DNA of 8,945 nt, from positions 1 to 8,945 of the forward strand of contig JAFGMF010000242.1 in assembly GCA_016927675.1 (NCBI GenBank), in the 5' to 3' direction. Positions within the stretch are counted from its first letter, which is position 1; each line of letters begins with the position of its first letter. Made by a program: the position numbers and the translations under genes. Shown here in pieces: positions 5,465 through 8,945 of the stretch. The notes beneath the pieces were generated by a model. That model did not search any database, was not told the DNA's origin, and saw nothing but the letters and a program-made list of their open reading frames with translations. Origin of the DNA: Candidatus Cloacimonadota bacterium. Its GTDB lineage: Bacteria > Cloacimonadota > Cloacimonadia > Cloacimonadales > TCS61.

Positions 5465-7384
5465 ATGAAAAATATAAAAATTAAATTTCCCGATAATTCC
5501 AGCCGGGATTATCCGGAAAACATCACTCCCCTAGAAATAGCTCAGGGGATAAGTCGCAGTCTGGCAAAAGAGGTGATAGCTGCCAGAGTCGACGGTAAAT
5601 TGGTTGATCTTAACCGGCCTTTGACCAGCGATGTCAGTCTGGAATTGGTAAAATATGATGATCCTGATGGAAAGCAGATATACTGGCACAGCACGGCTCA
5701 TCTGATGGCTCAGGCTGTTCAGGAATTGTTCCCGAATGTTAAGGTGACAATCGGTCCGGCTATCGAGAACGGGTTTTATTACGATTTTGATAAGGAAATT
5801 CCCTTTACCGACGAAGATCTGGAAAAAATCGAAGCTAAAATGAAGGAATTGTGCAAACAAAATAATATGTATCAAAGGCGGGAATTATCCCGGGAAGAAG
5901 CAATTGACTTCTTTCGCTCGATAAATGAGGATTACAAAGTTGAGATCCTGAGTGAGATACCCGAAGGAGAGACCATTTCTCTCTACAGTCAGGGTTCTTT
6001 CACCGATCTTTGCCGGGGACCTCACATCATTGATACCGGTAAGATAAAAGCGGTAAAATTGCTTAAAACTTCCGGGGCATACTGGCGGGGAGATGCGAAG
6101 AATAAGATGTTGCAACGGATCTACGGGATCAGTTTTCCCAGTCAGAAACAACTTGATCAATATCTGTTCGAGCTGGAAGAAGCCCAGAAAAGAGATCATC
6201 GTAAACTCGGCAAAGAACTTGATCTATTCTCAATTTCGGATGATATCGGTGCAGGGCTGGTTCTCTGGCATCCACGAGGTGCCATGATCCATTCGATCAT
6301 TGAAGATTACTGGAAGAAGAAGCATTTCCAGGCAGGTTACCAACTCGTTAAATCTCCCCACATCGGCAAAGCCGATTTATGGAAAACCAGCGGACATCTG
6401 GATTTTTATTCTGAGAGCATGTATAGTCCGATAATTGTAGATGAACAGGAATATTATCTGAAACCGATGAACTGTCCATTTCATATCGCCATTTATCAGT
6501 CGACCAGGCGCAGTTATCGAGAATTACCGATCAAGTTTGCGGAGATGGGAACCGTTTACCGTTACGAACATTCCGGCGCACTGCATGGATTGATGCGGGT
6601 GAGAGGATTTACTCAGGATGATGCTCACATCATCTGTACTCCGGAGCAATTGGTTGATGAAGTGGAAAAAGTGCTGTTATTTTCCATAGAGATGTTAAGA
6701 GCTTTTGGCTTTCAGGATTTACTGGTTTATCTTGCCACCATGCCGGAAAAAGCAGTAGGCGAGAAAGAACAATGGAGCAAAGCTTCAGAATCTCTGAGAC
6801 TGGCTCTTGAGCAAAACAAGATCGATTATGAAATCGACGAAGGTGGTGGTGCTTTTTACGGACCGAAAATAGATATCAAGATCAAAGATGCTCTCAATCG
6901 TCTCTGGCAGTGCTCTACGATCCAATTTGATTTCAATCTGCCAGAACGTTTCCAGATGGAATACATCGGTGAAGATAATCAACCACATCAACCATATATG
7001 GTTCATCGTGCTTTGCTGGGATCAGTTGAACGGTTTTTCGGCACTCTGATTGAATATCATGCCGGAAATTTCCCACTCTGGTTGTGTCCTACTCAGGTTA
7101 AAGTAATACCAATTTCAGAAAAATCCGAAGCTTATGCCCGTGAAATAAACGAGAAACTTCTGGCTGCAGAGATCAGATCAGAAGTCGATCTGAAAAGTGA
7201 AAAAGTCGGCTATAAGATCAGAGAAGCAGAAATTTTAAAAATCCCCTACATGGTAATTCTCGGTGAGAAAGAGGTAAATGCTGGTAACATCTCATTAAGA
7301 CGTCATACTGAAGGGGATCAGGGTAATATGAGTGTTGATGAACTGATCCGTAAACTGCACAAACAGATCGAGTCCAAAACCTGA
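5465..7384 (+). CDS. thrS: Threonyl-tRNA synthetase
   Basis: This class II aminoacyl-tRNA synthetase charges tRNA-Thr and edits mischarged Ser-tRNA-Thr in the cytoplasm. At 639 residues it is full length (E. coli 642). Domains in order are an N-terminal TGS domain (about 1-61), the editing domain (about 62-225) with His75, His79, Cys183 and His187 from HSTAH and CRGPH, the catalytic core (about 243-540), and the C-terminal anticodon-binding domain (about 540-635). The zinc that recognises threonine should be held by Cys337 (MNCPFH), His388 (DDAH) and His514 (VHRALLGS). Motif 2 is YRYEHSGALHGLMRVRGF and motif 3 contains GSVERFFGTLIEYHAG. The ribosome binding site is AAAGGGG (5448-5454), ten bases before the ATG. 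The 61-base leader is too short for a T-box. The usual infC-rpmI-rplT cluster does not follow; kdsD does. Confidence 0.98.
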   Translation: MKNIKIKFPDNSSRDYPENITPLEIAQGISRSLAKEVIAARVDGKLVDLNRPLTSDVSLELVKYDDPDGKQIYWHSTAHLMAQAVQELFPNVKVTIGPAIENGFYYDFDKEIPFTDEDLEKIEAKMKELCKQNNMYQRRELSREEAIDFFRSINEDYKVEILSEIPEGETISLYSQGSFTDLCRGPHIIDTGKIKAVKLLKTSGAYWRGDAKNKMLQRIYGISFPSQKQLDQYLFELEEAQKRDHRKLGKELDLFSISDDIGAGLVLWHPRGAMIHSIIEDYWKKKHFQAGYQLVKSPHIGKADLWKTSGHLDFYSESMYSPIIVDEQEYYLKPMNCPFHIAIYQSTRRSYRELPIKFAEMGTVYRYEHSGALHGLMRVRGFTQDDAHIICTPEQLVDEVEKVLLFSIEMLRAFGFQDLLVYLATMPEKAVGEKEQWSKASESLRLALEQNKIDYEIDEGGGAFYGPKIDIKIKDALNRLWQCSTIQFDFNLPERFQMEYIGEDNQPHQPYMVHRALLGSVERFFGTLIEYHAGNFPLWLCPTQVKVIPISEKSEAYAREINEKLLAAEIRSEVDLKSEKVGYKIREAEILKIPYMVILGEKEVNAGNISLRRHTEGDQGNMSVDELIRKLHKQIESKT

Positions 7385-7414
7385 TCTGTTATCTGAAGAA
7401 AAGCGGAAATAGAC

Positions 7415-8383
7415 ATGGATAAGATTCAGGATATTATTCGACACGAACTTGAACTCGAAGCGGAATCGATCAGGTTGGCAGCAGGAAGGATCGGTATGGA
7501 AGTAGTTCGGGCTGTTGAGATAATACTGCATTGTTCGGGGAAAGTGATCGTAACCGGAATGGGTAAAACCGGGATAATTGCCAGAAAAATAGCTGCAACT
7601 CTTGCCAGTACAGGCACTACTGCCATCTTTCTACATGCTGCAGAAGGAATTCACGGTGATCTCGGGATCCTTAATCCCGGAGATGTTGTCATCGCAGTTT
7701 CCTACAGCGGTAATACATCAGAATTGATAGCTTTGATTCCTTATCTGAAATTCCATAAATTACCGATAATCGCTCTTACCGGAAACAACTGCTCCCAGTT
7801 AGCCCAAAATGCAGACGTTATCATTGATTGCTCCGTACCGAAAGAATATGAGCCCTTCGGACTCGTACCGACTTCAAGCACAACGGTTGCACTGGCAATA
7901 GGTGATGCTCTGGCTATTGCCTTGCTTAGAAAAAGGAATTTTCAGGCTGCTGACTTCGCCAGATTTCATCCCGGTGGTACTATCGGCAAAAAACTTATCC
8001 TAAGAGTGAATGATCTGATGCACCGGGACGAAGCCAATCCTGTGGTCTCAGCATCAGAAAAGATGGATAAGGTAATTCTGGAAATGACCTCCAAAGGGCT
8101 TGGCTGCACGAGCGTTATCGATCATCAGGGCAAATTGTGCGGAATAATTACCGATGGTGATCTGCGGCGCATCCTTACTCAACCGGGAAATATTCTGGAA
8201 AAAACAGCACAAGCCACTATGACCAGGACTCCCCGTTTTGTGAAACCAGAGACCCTGGCCGTTGAGGCTTTGAACCAGATGGAAGAATGTAAAATTACCA
8301 TGCTTCCGGTTTTAGATGAAGCGCATCAGCCAGTTGGAATGCTGCACATGCACGATCTGATCAATGCCGGAGTGGTAGGCTGA
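7415..8383 (+). CDS. kdsD: D-arabinose 5-phosphate isomerase (KpsF/GutQ family)
   Basis: The enzyme interconverts D-ribulose 5-phosphate and D-arabinose 5-phosphate, the first committed step toward Kdo, and so supplies lipopolysaccharide synthesis from the cytoplasm. The 322-residue protein has an N-terminal SIS sugar-isomerase domain (about 35-170) followed by two CBS domains (about 200-258 and 265-320). The four residues reported as active-site in E. coli KdsD align with a constant offset of eight: Lys51 (GMGKTG), Glu103 (SGNTSE), Glu144 (PKEYEPFG) and His185 (FHPGG). Other shared runs are HGDLG, PTSSTT, TDGDLRRIL and LHMHDL. It lies 30 bases after thrS with only a weak upstream ribosome binding site (AGCGGA region, 7402-7407) and no visible promoter between, so it is probably read from the thrS message. 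GutQ and KpsF paralogues have the same domains, but the single-copy Kdo role is most likely. Confidence 0.94.
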   Translation: MDKIQDIIRHELELEAESIRLAAGRIGMEVVRAVEIILHCSGKVIVTGMGKTGIIARKIAATLASTGTTAIFLHAAEGIHGDLGILNPGDVVIAVSYSGNTSELIALIPYLKFHKLPIIALTGNNCSQLAQNADVIIDCSVPKEYEPFGLVPTSSTTVALAIGDALAIALLRKRNFQAADFARFHPGGTIGKKLILRVNDLMHRDEANPVVSASEKMDKVILEMTSKGLGCTSVIDHQGKLCGIITDGDLRRILTQPGNILEKTAQATMTRTPRFVKPETLAVEALNQMEECKITMLPVLDEAHQPVGMLHMHDLINAGVVG

Positions 8384-8470
8384 TAAAATCACCAGATTGG
8401 TCTTAAGACCTGGACTTCTGCATACCGAGATCTGTCCCGAAAAAAACATGATAGATTTGGAGATTTTATC
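8382..8470. repeat. 89-base element with 16-bp imperfect terminal inverted repeats between convergent genes
   Basis: GATAAAATCACCAGAT (8382-8397) is the inverse of ATTTGGAGATTTTATC (8455-8470): 14 of 16 positions pair by Watson-Crick rules, one more as G-U in RNA, with one A-A mismatch. Inside is a perfect 12-base palindrome, GGTCTTAAGACC (8399-8410). The left arm begins inside the kdsD stop codon and the right arm covers the stop codon of the gene on the other strand. It could be a long-range transcript-end stem serving both strands, or a small non-autonomous insertion. No T-tract follows on either strand, so it is not a classical terminator. Confidence 0.45.
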
Positions 8471-8945
8471 GTTTCAGAATGATTAATTTGCCTGATTCTC
8501 TGAACATCCCGGCTTGGAGCGAATAGAGATAGACTCCGGTGGAAATCTTCTTTCCGGAATCGGTGATTCCATCCCAGTTTATCTGATGCGTACCCGCTGG
8601 TAAAATTGTATTGATCAGCGTTGATACTTTCTCACCTTTGATATTATAAACACTCAGATTTGTGAGCATCTGGTAATTTAACAGAAAGGAAAAAACAGTC
8701 ATTGATCCCGAAACAGTATCCAGCATAATCGGATTGGGAAAATTATCCAATTCCAATGTTGAAACTTCATTTAGATTGTGGGGAAGAGTAGCAGTTACGG
8801 TTTCATTCTGAAAAAAATGGATACCACCATCAAAATTCCCGACAAGAAGATCAGGCAGATCATCATTATTAATATCGGTAAGTAATGGATGACTTGCTTC
8901 CTGTAAACAGATACTCTCAAAATTACTGGTAATCATAGTGAAATC
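8466..8945 (-). CDS. Secreted VCBS/FG-GAP-repeat protein with type IX-like C-terminal sorting domain (3' end of gene)
   Basis: Only the last 159 or so residues are inside the window; the frame stays open to base 8945 (Asp-Phe-Thr-Met-Ile-Thr), so the Met at 8936 is internal. Two parts are visible. First comes the end of a beta-propeller-type VCBS/FG-GAP repeat: PLLTDINNDDLPDLLVGNFDGGIHFFQN, with the Asp-rich Ca2+ loop D-I-N-N-D-D-L-P-D. Then comes a FlgD-like immunoglobulin fold used as a C-terminal sorting signal: NFPNP, then LSVYNIKGEKVSTLI, LPAGTHQINWDG, KKISTGVYLYSLQAG and a final GKLIILKR. In Bacteroidetes and related phyla this tail directs proteins through the type IX secretion system to the cell surface or medium. 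The 'NPFNPxT' stretch that usually follows NFPNP is replaced by NPIMLDTVSG. The function of the missing N-terminal part is unknown. Confidence 0.85.
   Translation of the reverse strand, partial: DFTMITSNFESICLQEASHPLLTDINNDDLPDLLVGNFDGGIHFFQNETVTATLPHNLNEVSTLELDNFPNPIMLDTVSGSMTVFSFLLNYQMLTNLSVYNIKGEKVSTLINTILPAGTHQINWDGITDSGKKISTGVYLYSLQAGMFRESGKLIILKR

Noticed and set aside
8399..8410. GGTCTTAAGACC palindrome as an intrinsic terminator for kdsD
   Set aside because: The stem is perfect but is not GC-rich and no T-run follows on either strand.
1..8945. CRISPR array, phage, toxin-antitoxin or defence island
   Set aside because: No regularly spaced repeats, integrase, transposase, or recognisable defence or toxin genes were seen on either strand.

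Overview
The window reads as a piece of chromosome from a diderm (Gram-negative) bacterium of the Fibrobacteres-Chlorobi-Bacteroidetes side of the tree, and Candidatus Cloacimonadota is my best guess. Three things point there: a kdsD gene (Kdo, hence lipopolysaccharide), an exported protein ending in a FlgD-like, type IX-style C-terminal sorting domain with the wording 'NFPNP...YNIKGEKV', and moderately AT-rich genes with clear GGAGG-type ribosome binding sites. The phylum is an inference from style, not from a marker gene tree.

Layout. Positions 1-1439 hold a plus-strand run of three tightly packed genes: the 3' part of a CaCA-family Na+/Ca2+ antiporter, 3-methyladenine DNA glycosylase I (tag), and a small FMN-binding split-barrel (PPOX-type) protein that overlaps tag by 8 bases. 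Positions 1440-1900 are non-coding between convergent genes. They carry a hairpin and then a cluster of four palindromic repeat units arranged as two head-to-head pairs, each bounded by GTCA(T/G)TGCG and CGCAATGAC. Stems in this cluster show compensatory base changes.

Positions 1901-3982 (minus strand) encode a flavin-reductase-like protein followed after 12 bases by a divergent GT5 glycogen synthase. A 128-base divergent promoter region (3983-4110) separates this pair from a plus-strand run: an ABC-transporter solute-binding lipoprotein with no permease gene beside it, then threonyl-tRNA synthetase (thrS), then arabinose-5-phosphate isomerase (kdsD). From 8466 to the window end on the minus strand lies the C-terminus of a VCBS/FG-GAP-repeat protein with a type IX-like sorting domain. 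The intergenic stretch before it is framed by an imperfect 16-bp inverted repeat.

How it fits together. The functions are mostly housekeeping: ion homeostasis, alkylation repair, glycogen synthesis, sugar or polyol uptake, translation and lipopolysaccharide precursor synthesis. I see no defence island, phage, CRISPR array, transposase, tRNA or rRNA. I do not see strong evidence for an undescribed multi-gene system here. The most unusual material is the structured repeat cluster at 1477-1849; next come the divergent promoter region with its spaced direct repeats, and the orphan binding protein.
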